A DNA stretch of 64,000 nucleotides, from assembly GCA_014529385.2 (NCBI GenBank), contig CM043943.1, positions 105,124,355 through 105,188,354 on the forward strand, in the 5' to 3' direction. The DNA is from Adiantum capillus-veneris. Lineage: Eukaryota > Streptophyta > Polypodiopsida > Polypodiales > Pteridaceae. Each line of letters begins with the position of its first letter. The stretch's first letter is position 1. The position numbers were made by a program, and so were the translations under genes. Below the pieces are notes generated by a model, which made no database searches, was not told the DNA's origin, and was given only the letters and a program-made list of their open reading frames with translations. Shown piece by piece: positions 33,468 to 44,040 of the stretch.

Positions 33468-33768
33468 ATAAGAAAACCATGGTAAAGGAAAGAAAAACTG
33501 GTGAAATATGTAAGAACTTAATTCAAATTTTCTACTAGTATTTCCGGTTTACTTCTTTGTAGGGAGGAAGCTCAGTCGCTTAATAAAAGAGATATTCCCG
33601 AACAACGCTTCACCTTATATAATTCTAGTTAAACTCAACCTAATGATTTTATCACTTTCTTATTGTTTTAGAAAGCCATCGTGACCCTTTCACTTGTTTT
33701 CCAAAGATGCCATGCCACAGCTTTGATCTCTTTCCCCATCATGTACAGACTCCCCAGCAAACAAGATG

Positions 33769-33770
<2 letters not shown>

Positions 33771-33810
<40 letters not shown>
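33771..33810. repeat. (TC)20 microsatellite
   Basis: Uninterrupted TC dinucleotide repeat. Confidence 0.95.
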
Positions 33811-33814
<4 letters not shown>

Positions 33815-34197
33815 TGAGTTTGCAGGCAAGCTTGACGGAGGTGTGGTGATAGTTATGGGGGCGACATGGCCAAAATTTGGAACTTGGAAGAAAGAGAGCA
33901 GGATCACGCTTGACGAATGTGTCATGGTTGTTAATGGGTGTTGAACCAGCCTCTCTCTCTCTCTATTTTCAACTCAAGGCTTTAGCTGAGACCCACTTTT
34001 CTAAATGCATAGAATTTTCGAGTCAAATCTAAATCGAGATGCACTTTTAAGAGCGTAACACAATGGAGTTTTGCTAGAACCAAGTCTAAACGGTGATGAA
34101 ATTTTAGTGTTATTATTTTTTCCAAACACGACAAGAGCTTCGCTGGCAGCCACGAAGGGGTGGGTGGTGTATGTGTTTAAGGGTGGTGAGCAGGTGG

Positions 34198-34428
34198 TTT
34201 TCCAGTGTTTTTTATACAATGAATAACATCATGAGCTTCTGCTCGAGAGGCACCGCATACGTAGCTAGGTACGATTGGGGGCAGGGGACCCCCCCCCCAA
34301 AGCCGGCGGTCCCTTGCCCCCAATCGTACCTAGCTAGGTATATGGTGCCTCCCTCACAAAAGTTCATTATGAGGTGGTAAGTCACAATGTGGGAATTATT
34401 GTGAGAATTTGTCCAAAACTTCTTGTGC
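34198..34428. repeat. Foldback repeat family, copy A
   Basis: A left arm from AACATCATGAGC (34225) and a right arm ending near 34374 are inverted copies over most of about 65 bp, with the shared core CTAGCTAGGTACGATTGGGGG, around a GC-rich centre (CCCCCCC). The repeat extends beyond the arms: TTTTCCAGTGT on the left and CAATGTGGGAATTATTGTGAG to CAAAACTTCTTGTG on the right recur at copies B and C. The right arm tip is degraded (TTCATTATGAGG). No coding capacity; a MITE-like element or structured-RNA origin are both possible. Confidence 0.8.
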
Positions 34429-35079
34429 GTATGGGGTTGGTGGAGAGTACTGCGCACTACGAAGCTGTAGTAATCCCTCTTAAAATAATATCACCATTGT
34501 TATTATTAATATTTAGCAATTTTAGAAAAACGTTAATTGGGTTGGTTGCCAACAGGCAAGCCAGATTTGGTGGATCAATGGGGTCGGGAAGGGTATGAAG
34601 ACAAAGGCCCAAAGGGGATCAAGGGCTCAGGTTAAGGGGGGACACGCAACTTTGATCTCCGTCGTCCAATTGCCACGATGAACTAGGGTTAACTAGGGGT
34701 AAAAACGGTGCCCCAAGTTCACCCCTAGTTTACCGGCCTCGCAAGGTGTGGGTCGAATGTGAGACCTCTTGGTTGCCACATGAAAGCCCTACCGCCACGC
34801 GCTAGCGTCACGATGCCCATGTCGGCACAGCACACATACACTACCTTAATTCACGCCCCTAGTTCCTCGTATCAGAGAATGTTGAAGAGGCTCCTCCATA
34901 CAAACAGGCAAAAATTTTGTGGGACTCTTAACATCTCCCAAGCCATGAGCAAACTCATGTGACTCAATCCAACTTTGTATATGGGTGAAAATTTTGTAAG
35001 TCTTTGGGCAGCACGGACTGCCATACCTTCACAAAAAGATTTAGAAATTTTCTCATGTAGGAAAACGGAGTCTTTTCCA
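34429..35079. other. Unassigned DNA between foldback copies A and B
   Basis: No gene supported. At 34749-34767 a GGGTCGAATGTGAGACC word looks like an RNA polymerase III B box, but no A box or clover-leaf fold could be found. Confidence 0.35.
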
Positions 35080-35361
35080 GTGTTTTTCATACAATAAATA
35101 ACATCATGAACTTCTACTCGAGAGGCACCGCATACCTAGCTAGGTGCGATTGGGGGCAGGGGGACCGCCGGCCCCCGGCCCCCGGCCCCCAATCGTACCC
35201 AGCTAGGCATGCAGTGGTCCCCTCCACCGGGCCGGCGGTCCCCTGCCCCCAATCGTACCCAGCTAGGCATGCGGTGCCTCCCTCACAGACGCTCATGATG
35301 TTGAGGTAAGTCACAATGTGGGAATTATTGTGAGAATTTGTCCAAAACTTCTTGTGCTTAT
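35080..35361. repeat. Foldback repeat family, copy B (duplicated right arm)
   Basis: Arms run from AACATCATGAAC (35100) to GCTCATGATGTT (35301). The flanks match copy A closely (CCAGTGTTTTTCATACAAT on the left, CAATGTGGGAATTATTGTGAG on the right). The inner part of the right arm, CCCAATCGTACCCAGCTAGG, occurs twice, separated by a GC-rich linker with GGGCCGGCGG. Confidence 0.8.
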
Positions 35362-35645
35362 TGATGGAAAAGTTAATGTAGTTGATAGTGTTTAAGCGGA
35401 AATAGAATAGCTCATGGAGTTAGCACAAGCTAATTCAGTAGGATGTCACTTTTTACTTCTTGGTAAAACAAGATGAAGGTTCACTTGGACATTCCAAACA
35501 ATAAAACCAAAAATAAATCAAGTGATGTATGAAATGAATTAGGGACAAATTGACAAACTAAAAACAAAAGGGATTTCAATGCTTTGCATGAAAAACACGA
35601 AAACTTTTCTAATAAATATGTCATATTGCCAATGGGGCCTTGAGA

Positions 35646-37351
35646 TCATTGCAATGAAACAAATTGTCCGGATGACCACTTTTGATCAACATATTCTCCA
35701 TGCAACAAGTTGTTCGATCTAAAGAACTTGAAACTTCCAGGCCCTTGTGGTTTATTTAATGCAAAGACTCCTTCATATATATTTCCATCTCGATGAATCC
35801 ACTCTCCATTTGCAAAGTTTCCAAGTGCCCAAGCTCCACAAAACTATACCAGAAAGAATTGAATGGCAACCGAATGAAATATCAAGCATATATACCATGC
35901 TGCGGTGATTTGAAAAGACATTGTATCTAACATATGTGAGTACATGTGTGTGTATGTATCTAATATGTGTGTGTGTGTACGCACACACATATATAGAGAG
36001 CTATATATATGCGTGTATGTATTGAGAGTTCTTGCAAGGTAGTATAGTTCATCAAGCGATCGTCTCCAATAGGGGCTCATTCATGAAACAATGCTTTTGT
36101 AATATATACTGATGTTTGAGAAACACATATGAACCTAAGCATACCTGGCTCATGCTGTCTTTGAAATAGTATGTCCCTTTTCCATGTCTTTTGTCATCCA
36201 GCCATTCACCTTTGTAAAGGTCACCATTTGCGTAAGTATATGATCCAATTCCATCTTTCTTCCCCCTCTTCCATGATCCTTCAATTTCGACAGCTACCCT
36301 TCGTTAGAGAAATTACAGCAGAAATATAGAGGTGAAAACATCTTGATGTGCATGCCTTTGTAATGCTAAACAATGAAAATAGAGGCGCGGCTTGCCTATC
36401 CAAGAAAAAGCAAAGGTAGCATATTCAAGGCAAAATTTTGCTTTAGGCTCTAATTGTGTCAAAAGCCTGTAAGCAACAGTCTTAAGTTTCTTGGATTAGA
36501 TTAAAGGTAACGTATAAAGCATACAACACGAGTGCAAACACACACACACACACACACACATGCTCATTTCAATAACTCAAGCTCTCTTACCTTCATACGA
36601 ACTCTTGTCCGGATATGATAGAGTGCCACGTCCATTTCTTAAATTGTCGGCATATTCTCCATTGAATGTGGCACCATTGGCGAATTTGTAAAGGCCAGGC
36701 CCTTGTTTCTTGCCCATATCATAGGCACCTTCAAAGGAGTCTCCATTGGAATAAGTAGCCACACCTTGCCCATGTGGGATATGATCAACCACTCCTCCAC
36801 TCCATGTCTTCGTTCAAAAGTGGGCCATTTCAGTAAAAAGATATCTGTTTTCTCTAGCACTGAGTTTGAGCCCCTTATAGACAAACACCCCTTTATTATA
36901 AAAGGGAAATGTGTGCTTGTGAGTACGTGAACGCATGCACATGCTGACATGCATATATGAGCTGCACAAATGTGCATGCACCACATGCACAGACATTTTC
37001 CAGTGTGAGAAAAGAGCTAATTTCTCATCATTTTTCACTATAGGGTTCAACATCATGAGCTACGGCTCGGGAGGGAGCTCGTGCGGTTGGGGACAAGGAA
37101 GTGCCAACCCCCATGGGCCACCCCGGGCCGGCACTCCCTGGCTCCCAACCGCACCTAGCTAGGCATGCACTGCCTCCCTCGCAACAGCTCATGATGTTGT
37201 CGTAGTATTCAATGTGGGAAGTATAATGAGAATTTGTCTAAAACTTTTTGTGACAGTATAAGGACTCCTATCTCTGTCTCTCTCTCTCAAAAGCACACAC
37301 ACATACTCTCATCCTATAAACTGGTTAGGTCTGCATGCAGTACAGAATAAT

Positions 37352-37399
<48 letters not shown>

Positions 37400-37456
37400 C
37401 CGTACCATGACAGGGTGGTCTTGCTCTTCCGCGTCATCGTCTTCCTCGTTGGCCAT
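35646..37456 (-). CDS. RSPH1-like radial spoke head protein (MORN repeats), four exons
   Basis: Predicted exons: 37456-37406, 36807-36591, 36278-36145 and 35843-35646; phases agree and give 199 aa plus TGA. Exon 1 is a short acidic start (MANEEDDDAEEQDHPVM). Exons 2 and 3 carry MORN repeats: YSNGDSFEGAYDMGKKQGPG, FANGATFNGEYADNLRNGRG, SSYEGSWKRGKKDGIG and YANGDLYKGEWLDDKRHGKG. Exon 4 has NIYEGVFALNKPQGPGSFKF and HGEY, matching the end of the MORN domain in RSPH1 (human RSPH1 has NKNPVGPGKY then HGEY). RSPH1 builds the radial spoke head of motile axonemes. All introns have GT-AG ends. An alternative acceptor giving exon 3 from 36293 adds five residues and also keeps the frame. It lacks the long acidic tail of animal RSPH1. 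Confidence 0.8.
36998..37255. repeat. Foldback repeat family, copy C, inside RSPH1 intron 1
   Basis: Arms run from AACATCATGAGC (37049) to a perfect inverse, GCTCATGATGTT (37187-37198), around GGGCCACCCCGGGCCGGC-like sequence. The left TTTTCCAGTGT and right AATGTGGGAAGTATAATGAG flanks match copies A and B with more divergence. It lies between exons 1 and 2. Confidence 0.8.
37355..37395. repeat. (CT)20 microsatellite abutting the RSPH1 exon 1 donor
   Basis: In gene orientation the GA run starts about ten bases after the GT of intron 1 (GTACGG). Confidence 0.95.
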
Positions 37457-37789
37457 GCGAGAGCCCTCTCAGGCGGTTGCAACGAACTCCGCTTACATTT
37501 TAATGAGGTTCGATACTCATCAACGCTAAAGCCATAATCAAGGCGTTTAATCTTGCTATGAAATTTGTAGGAAGTGGCAATCAAACTACTTGTGAAAACC
37601 AAAGGATGTGGGAGCACGGCATTGTGCCGCTTATGTGGCCAATCCTTGGGCGTGGCATTTTTTTCTTTTGCAAAAGTCACAATTGTGAGTGGATAGTATT
37701 AAGAACATCAGAAATATACACCAACCTCGAGCTCAGACTGAGCCTTGAGGGTCAAAGGATTACAAGTTCTCTGCTTGACAGAGAAACCA
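37457..37789 (-). promoter_or_regulatory. Presumed 5' flank of the RSPH1-like gene
   Basis: The 330 bp between the ATG and a LINE fragment are all that could hold the 5' UTR and proximal promoter. I find no clear TATA box at a convincing distance. The assignment rests on position only. Confidence 0.3.
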
Positions 37790-38880
37790 CAACTACTCCT
37801 AGGCTTTACTTATTACAAGATGTCATCATGATATGTATTGTTCTAGACCAGTCCTCTGAGGCTTGTTTACCTCCAATCATGTGGATCGTCACTCTGCTCT
37901 CTTGTATGATTTCACAAAAGCTTGCCACAGCTAGATCCCCCTCAAACACCCGGCGGTTCCTTGCTTGCCAAATATGGTGAAAGAAGTAGTACCGGATTAT
38001 TTGTATGCAGACAAGCAGAGCAGGACTTCCCAACCTGTTACTACCAAAGAACAAATCAGTCTTGAAGAACTTAATTTGCCATGTCGTTTGAATCCACTTG
38101 CATATCTTAACAGCCATGCCACTGATTGCCTGGCATCCCATGAAAAGATGGGCTACGTCTTCACTAGCTATTCTGCACCCCAAGCACCGATCGGACCCGA
38201 TTCCTCTTTCTTGTATCTTTACGCCCGTCGGCAGAGCACCCCACATCACTTTCCACAGAAATATCTTCATATATTGAGGCCACCTTGGCTGCCAGATGTT
38301 CTCCATGACTCCCTCCCACCATTTTTCTTTCTAGTGCCTCTTCCATAATTTGTTGAGGGGGCTACACCAATTAGCCTCGTACATTAATGCATGGTAAATG
38401 CCTTTAGAATGTGGTTTCCAAAAGAGGCTACTCCCAAGCCATCTCCAAGCGTCCCATTCAAAGTTGGATTCACAAATTGGCATCGCCACTTTCTCAAGCT
38501 CTTTCATCACCCTGCAGACTAGTAAGACCTCAAAGCCATTCAGTTGAAATTGGATGGCTAAAGAGTCAGCAGTTTTTCAACACTTCTTGTTGCCATCCCA
38601 GAATTGCTTTAGTCGAGCGAGCCCCTTATTATTCACATTTCTGGCCATTTCTATCCAAAAGGGGCTTTGCGACGGCCCCAATATTCTAGAAAGCCACGAG
38701 GACCAGTGCAAAATGGAGTTGCTTCCCCCCATTCCAAAACCTCGACTGCTCTTTTACACTTCCTCATTAGCTCCCCTGAGAGTCCACCAGATCTAAAATA
38801 AGACCACTTCGGGGCGAGAAGTTTGTCGTGCATCACAATACCCTGTAGCCCATGCTGAGGCCCTTTGTGCAAAATTTATG
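37790..38880 (-). pseudogene. LINE fragment with zf-RVT domain
   Basis: The 166-aa frame 38306-37806 carries the reverse-transcriptase zinc-binding region found at the C-terminus of plant LINE ORF2: YMKIFLWKVMWGALPTGVKI, CLGC, then EDVAHLFMGC. Upstream on the same strand (38870-38651) lies RT-to-zinc linker text such as GIVMHDKLLAPKWSYF and RGFLEYWG. Endonuclease and catalytic RT are absent, so this is a 5'-truncated copy, from a different LINE family than 5806-10180. It lies directly upstream of the RSPH1-like gene on the same strand. Confidence 0.75.
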
Positions 38881-39967
38881 GTCTCATTGATGGGCGTGGA
38901 ATTCCTTTGTAATGAGCTCTGTTGAGCATGGCAAATAATACACGTTCCGTATTTCGCTCTTCTTGTCTCTCTTAACTTTCATTTATTAATTCAGGCCCCT
39001 GTCACACTAGGGCACCCGCCCAAGCTGACATGGCAATGCATGGCCTCATCAGGCGGCCAGCCTTCTTGTCACACTGGGCTGGCCACATTTTTTAGAACTC
39101 CACCTTTCAAAAGTAATAGAAGACTCTACGCGCGCGATCACAGCCCCTGTGTTCCAGCGCCTCCCAATTCTACGAGGTTGCTACCAATAGTCGTCCATGT
39201 CTGCACCGTCCCATCCTGATCCCCTCATCTGCCCATCTCTTCCCCCTTTTGCTTCTGCGTTCCTACCTCAAGATGTTTTGTGCATGATTGAAGCTACATG
39301 ATGCCATAAAAACCAGAAAATACCTTCCTCAAAGCAAGGTCCATCACAAGATCACTGAAATTCGAATGCTTTTGAAATGGATTGAACCTATCCATAAAGA
39401 ATAGCACAAACAAGCTGCTATGCCATAAACATATTGAACATGTACGTCAGTATACCAAATACATGTATTTGATTGCGCCATTGCATGATGTAAAACATCC
39501 CGACACCAATCATTGTTTTGAAAAAGAGCAGCAAAAGCTTGCGTTTCACAATCCTTATAAAAAATACAACCATCAATGAGCCAAGAAGTGCAAATTCCAA
39601 TTGCAAATGAACCATCCCTACCACTCTACACACATAGAAAATTGCGAAAGCTTCACAGTTCAAAAGTCTAGAAATCTAAAATTCTCTAAAATCAGTATTT
39701 TTTTGAATTTTTTGAAAATGTGAAAACGTAAAATTCTGCATTTTCTAAAAATCTGAAAATGTGAAATTCAGAAATCTGCAGTCTGAATTCTGAAATTCTG
39801 CATTTTCTTGATCTGAAAATCTGAAATCTTAAACTCAGGAAAATTCTAAAAACCTGAAATCTGCGATTCTGCAGATGTGAGCTTCTGCATTATTTGAACT
39901 TTCAAAAATCTGAAAATTGCGATTGCTCCTACAACTCCCATGCATCACAACAATTCGAATGACATCA

Positions 39968-41370
39968 AGTTCCCTCTGGCTCGTCACCCTCACTGTCATC
40001 TCCACTGTCCTCTGTGATAGTGGTGCCAAACACTAGTTGGACATTGCGTCGGGTGTGCTCCTTATACATTACTTTAGCAATATTGTAACCAGTCTCTCCA
40101 CCATCAACATTCTCTTCTACTTCATTTGCAACACCTCCGTCACTCTGTCCACGTGCTATTACTTGTTCCTCAGTTTGCGGCCTAACAGCATGGACCTCAC
40201 TCAAAACTAATGACGATGTCCGACATCCCGCATTTGCATGCGATAGTTTTTGAACTTCAATCTCTGCCCCGAGAACCCAGTCCATGTTGAAGTGATCTTT
40301 GTGCACTATGCAAAGGTTATGCATTACCAAACATGCCACAACAACAGACGGCATGTTGCGGAGATCCATGTCGCAACGCTTCAACAGTATACGGAAACGA
40401 GCTTTCAACATACCAAAAGCTCAACATACCAAAAGCCCTCTCTACTGCCATGCGAGTTGAAGCCTGTATAAAATTCCAATAGTACTTGTCATCATGCAAA
40501 TCACCCTTGCTCCCTTTGAAAGGGACAAGCATATAGGGTCGCGCGGAATATGCGCAATCACCCACCATTCAAAATTCACTGAGCAAGCCTTTTTTGCACC
40601 ACTTTCCAAGCTCACTCCTTGAGAAATTGACAGAGTCATGGATGGATCCTGCCCATCCCACATCGTAGTCCCAAACCATGCAGTTGGGTGCTCCTGTCAA
40701 CTGTAGAAGAATAGAGTGGAAGCCTTTGCAATTGAAATAGTCCACAGCATTCTCCCTCGGAGCGATGATTGGAATGTGAGAGCCATCAATAGCCCCAATG
40801 ACATTTGGTATACCACGGACCTTTTAAAATTCCTCAGCAAGCTGTACCATTCTTGCTCTCGATGGCCAGCGTATATAGAGGTCGCGTAAACCACTACTAC
40901 AAACGGCCTTGCAAAAATCCAATATAATCCCTGTTGCTGTACTCCTAGCACAACCATAGAGGTTTGCAAGCACCTCTACATTTGCCCCACTTGCAAGTCT
41001 ATGCAAGGAGAGTGCGACCCTGTTCTCTACACTCACTGCTCGACGCATGGGTGTGTCCTCTCGCTTCATTGCTGGATCCAATACTGCACAAATGTACTCA
41101 AATGTAGCCTTACTGATTCGCAGGCGTTTTCTAAACATTTTCTCGTCACAAGAACCTAGTAGAAAGCCTTGGAGGAAGCCTTGCGGGCCGAGGAAAGGAC
41201 CAACAAGCCCGCCGAAGATGCCCACGTCGTCGTTTTCGTGATCTTTCCACTCGTGCGGAGTGCATCATAATATTAAGCCAAGCATCCACAGTCTCCTCCC
41301 CTTGGGTCTGTGGTGTCTCTTGGAGCAACATCATCACCACAAAGCACACCGCTGTGCAAAAACATAGCAA
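39968..41370 (-). pseudogene. Harbinger transposase (DDE), broken
   Basis: Read downward from 41370, an N-terminal frame is followed by the frame at 41225-40824: FRKRLRISKATFEYICAVLD, RVALSLHRLASGANVEVLAN and STATGIILDFCKAV. TAA stops it at 40826-40824, but the same frame continues VRGIPNVIGAIDGSHIPI (first catalytic D), GSIHDSVNF (second D), a TGA at 40573-40571, then GDCAYSARPYMLVPF and RMAVERAFGML (catalytic E). There a 16-bp duplication shifts the frame; the end (ARFRILLKRCDMDLRNMPS, then an acidic tail to EGT) is in another frame. All three catalytic residues are still present. It would excise and insert the transposon. Confidence 0.85.
40405..40436. repeat. 16-bp perfect tandem duplication in the transposase
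   Basis: TCAACATACCAAAAGC occurs at 40405-40420 and immediately again at 40421-40436. It lies just after the catalytic Glu codon in reading direction and shifts the frame by one base. Confidence 0.95.
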
Positions 41371-41745
41371 GGTCTCTGCAATTTTTCATGATTCTCTGCA
41401 TGAAGACCACGTTCAGCACTTCAAGTAAATTGGTGCAACACATTAAGAATGAAAATCGCACAACAAGCTATGACTATAATACAAGCAGGCTGAATTTTTC
41501 ATTTCAAAATTGACAGCAGATTCTTGTGCCAACACTCTATTACAAGATGAAAATGAGACATAAACTGAAAATGACATTTTGTTGTCCACCGATAACACAC
41601 CATTACATGCTAAATATGTTAGGCAAGCTACAATTTTGTTTTCCTAAAACTAGAAAAGGTGGAATTACTGCCACGTAGCCAAAAATCTCACTCTTTCTTG
41701 ACATGTTCCAAGAACGATGCCATGAAAGATTGCATCGCCTAAAAG

Positions 41746-42608
41746 CTATTTTGTCGCCTTTCCTCCATTGCCGCTCGACGTGCTGATTCTTCCTTCATAT
41801 GAGAGACCAATTTTTGTAAGGCATTTCTTCTCTTCGTTCTCTTTGATAGGCATGGAGATACCCACCTCAACTGGCTCATCACCCTTCCCGAGAGAAGAGG
41901 TGTGACTTTTGCAAACCACATTAGTTCTGTCATGCATATATTCATCAAGGATGCCGTACCATTTGCATGATCGCTTTCGATCATTGCCTGAAATTGCATT
42001 ATGTGCCTTGTCATCTCTATATTGCTTATTGACCCTTGCCCACTTCTTTCTACATGCCTGTCCATCCTTGTTGCAGTATACAAACATAGAAGCAAGCTTT
42101 GTTGCCACCTTTCCCCAAAGGTCCACTCCCTATTTTGGCATTTTGTTGAAGTCTTCATTCATCCCTCCTCTAATGTGTATCAAGTGCTCAACCCAAAATT
42201 CCTTCCACATCACTTTGTCTCCACTATCATCACTTTGTCTCCACTATCATCATCCTCTTCTTTCAGAGTGGCTTTTACCTTGCTAGTCTTTCCTCTTTTA
42301 GGAGCACTAACATCCATGTCCACCTTGCCCTCCTTTGTGGACTGCTTATGAGAGTTCTTGCGTGGCTTTGAAGAGCTTGCCTGCACATCCTCCCCGAACA
42401 AAAGCTTGCTATTCGCTTGCCCTTTTGAAATGGCTTCTCCACTCGCCACAACGCTAGGCATATTTGGAATCCGGGGTGGCCCAAAAAACATAGGACACCC
42501 GGGAGACGTAGAGGCAACCATTGCACTGAAGCCATGGGAAGGCATTTCATACTGCATGGAGACGGGAGTCGATGAAGTATATTGATAATAAGGTGAGGGA
42601 GTAAACAT
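41746..42608 (-). pseudogene. Harbinger Myb/SANT-like DNA-binding protein, broken
   Basis: The part at 42126-41746 has LWGKVATKLASMF, then CRKKWARVNKQYRDDKAHN, the tri-helical Myb/SANT pattern of the second Harbinger ORF, which helps transposase bind the ends. Upstream, 42608-42210 encodes a Pro/Ser-rich start and a basic stretch (KQSTKEGKVDMDVSAPKRGK). Between them lie a 20-bp duplication (42211-42250) and a TAG at 42132-42130. Without these, the reading would pass EFWVEHLIHIRGGMNEDFNK straight into the Myb domain. Confidence 0.8.
42211..42250. repeat. 20-bp perfect tandem duplication in the Myb-like ORF
   Basis: CACTTTGTCTCCACTATCAT occurs twice in a row (42211-42230, 42231-42250), shifting the frame by two bases. 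Confidence 0.95.
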
Positions 42609-42847
42609 TGGCTACGACATTGGCTGCAAGAGGGTGAAATCTTCATCGGCTTGGTGCTCATTGGGACATTTTTGGGAATCCATTGCCCTATATGCATGCA
42701 CGACAGATAAGTTTCACACCATCTGTATGCCAATGAGATGTTGTTGATGTAGCACAACACCTTTGGGTGCAGTGCAATATGTTCCAATTGCCAAAATGGC
42801 AACCCAATTCAAATATGCTATCTAAAAGCTCTCGCAACAAAAAGCAG

Positions 42848-42849
<2 letters not shown>

Positions 42850-42918
<69 letters not shown>

Positions 42919-42986
42919 TGAAAGAGTGAATATGAACATGCTATATCTCTCATTACTTGGTGCGTAATTCCCAAGTGTGTGTGTGT

Positions 42987-43069
<83 letters not shown>
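42850..43069. repeat. Two long TG microsatellites
   Basis: A TG run at 42850-42916 and another at 42975-43069 (with one AT interruption). Each is followed by a similar segment, GTGAATATGAACATGCTATA-like text, so the pair looks like a larger duplication. Confidence 0.95.
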
Positions 43070-43072
<3 letters not shown>

Positions 43073-43154
43073 TAGCGAATATGAACATGCTATATCTCTT
43101 TCATTACTTGGTGCATTCATGCAATGTGTAATTCCTGTGTGTGTGTGTGTATGT

Positions 43155-43156
<2 letters not shown>

Positions 43157-43196
<40 letters not shown>
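43157..43196. repeat. (GA)20 microsatellite
   Basis: Uninterrupted GA run following a shorter third TG run and a further copy of the AACATGCTATATCTC segment. Confidence 0.95.
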
Positions 43197-43198
<2 letters not shown>

Positions 43199-43549
43199 AT
43201 TTACCTACACTGTTGTGGTGAGGTCTTGCTCTGTGAGAGCCACCAAGCAAGCTGGTTCTACTGGAGAAGAAGAACGAGGAGAAGGCGCGCTTGAAGGCGG
43301 GTAAGCTAGAGAGAGAAGGCGTTGAGAGTGGTGATGCACGCTGATTGGCTCGCACTTTGAAAAATGAAAGTTGGTTGACCTGGTGAGGCTGGCCATCTTT
43401 ACGAGGAAGATGACCCTGAGCTGGACTTCCAGCTCATCATCGCAAAAAGTGCCCAGTGCCCCAGTGTGACACTAAAAATTATGGGCGTCCCTGGTGATTG
43501 GCCCTCAGCCCAAAAGGCATTGGTCCCCTGTCCCAGTGTGACACGGGCC

Positions 43550-44040
43550 TCAGTCATCTAATTCTTAGAACATGAGGCATTTCACACATGTGAAGAACTG
43601 GTGGAGTTGATGGGCTATAAACTCATTAGTAAAGACGTGAAGACACATGGACAACCTTGTGGGGGGAGGGTCACTATGTATAAATTGTGTATATCACGTG
43701 CATTCAATGACTATTTTTAGAACTCCTTATATGTGAATTTTTAACATATAAAATACATCCTTTTCCTATTCAATTTATAAGTTTTTTTCCCACATCCGTT
43801 TCAGGGTACCCTTATGTATGAAATTTAATAACCCCTTGTGTTGCACTCACGTAATAGTCACATGATTATTAAGTGACCCCCCCCCCCCCCGACAACGACC
43901 TACAATTGTCACTGAACACCAAGAATACATTGAACCAAGATAAAATGATGTTGCTCCATAGTAAATGGATCAAACCAATACCGCAAGGAAAAGATATGAT
44001 TAGGTAATTTGTAATATCTTCATTGTTAACATGAGTATTG
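43550..44040. other. Flank between Harbinger and a gypsy remnant
   Basis: No gene supported. A run of C lies at about 43878-43890. It follows the TCA target duplication of the Harbinger element. Confidence 0.4.

Larger units (their letters stand above)
31999..34197. other. Noncoding DNA with microsatellites
   Basis: No supported gene. Contains the 53-bp duplication and several simple repeats: CT around 32360-32395 and 32626-32645, (GA)18 at 32947-32982, (CA)n then (TA)n at 33419-33467, and (TC)20 at 33771-33810. Confidence 0.6.
38994..43549 (-). mobile_element. PIF/Harbinger DNA transposon with TIRs and TCA target duplication
   Basis: Terminal inverted repeats begin GGCCCCTGTCACACT on the left and GGCCCGTGTCACACT (reverse complement) on the right; 18 of the first 21 positions agree. 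TCA flanks both ends (38991-38993, 43550-43552), a 3-bp target duplication as expected of this superfamily (usually TWA). Inside, on the minus strand, are both hallmark ORFs: a Myb/SANT-like DNA-binding protein and a DDE transposase. The right part also holds long TG and GA microsatellites. Total length is 4556 bp. Confidence 0.9.

Noticed and set aside
34749-34767. B-box-like word suggesting a tRNA or SINE
   Set aside because: No A box at the right distance, no clover-leaf and no poly(A) end.
36293-36298. Splice acceptor at 36298 for RSPH1 exon 3
   Set aside because: It would put the MORN reading out of frame; acceptors giving exon starts at 36293 or 36278 keep it, and 36278 fits the MORN repeat best.
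42688-43088. Open frames rich in Thr-His or Cys-Val
   Set aside because: They are translations of TG microsatellites.
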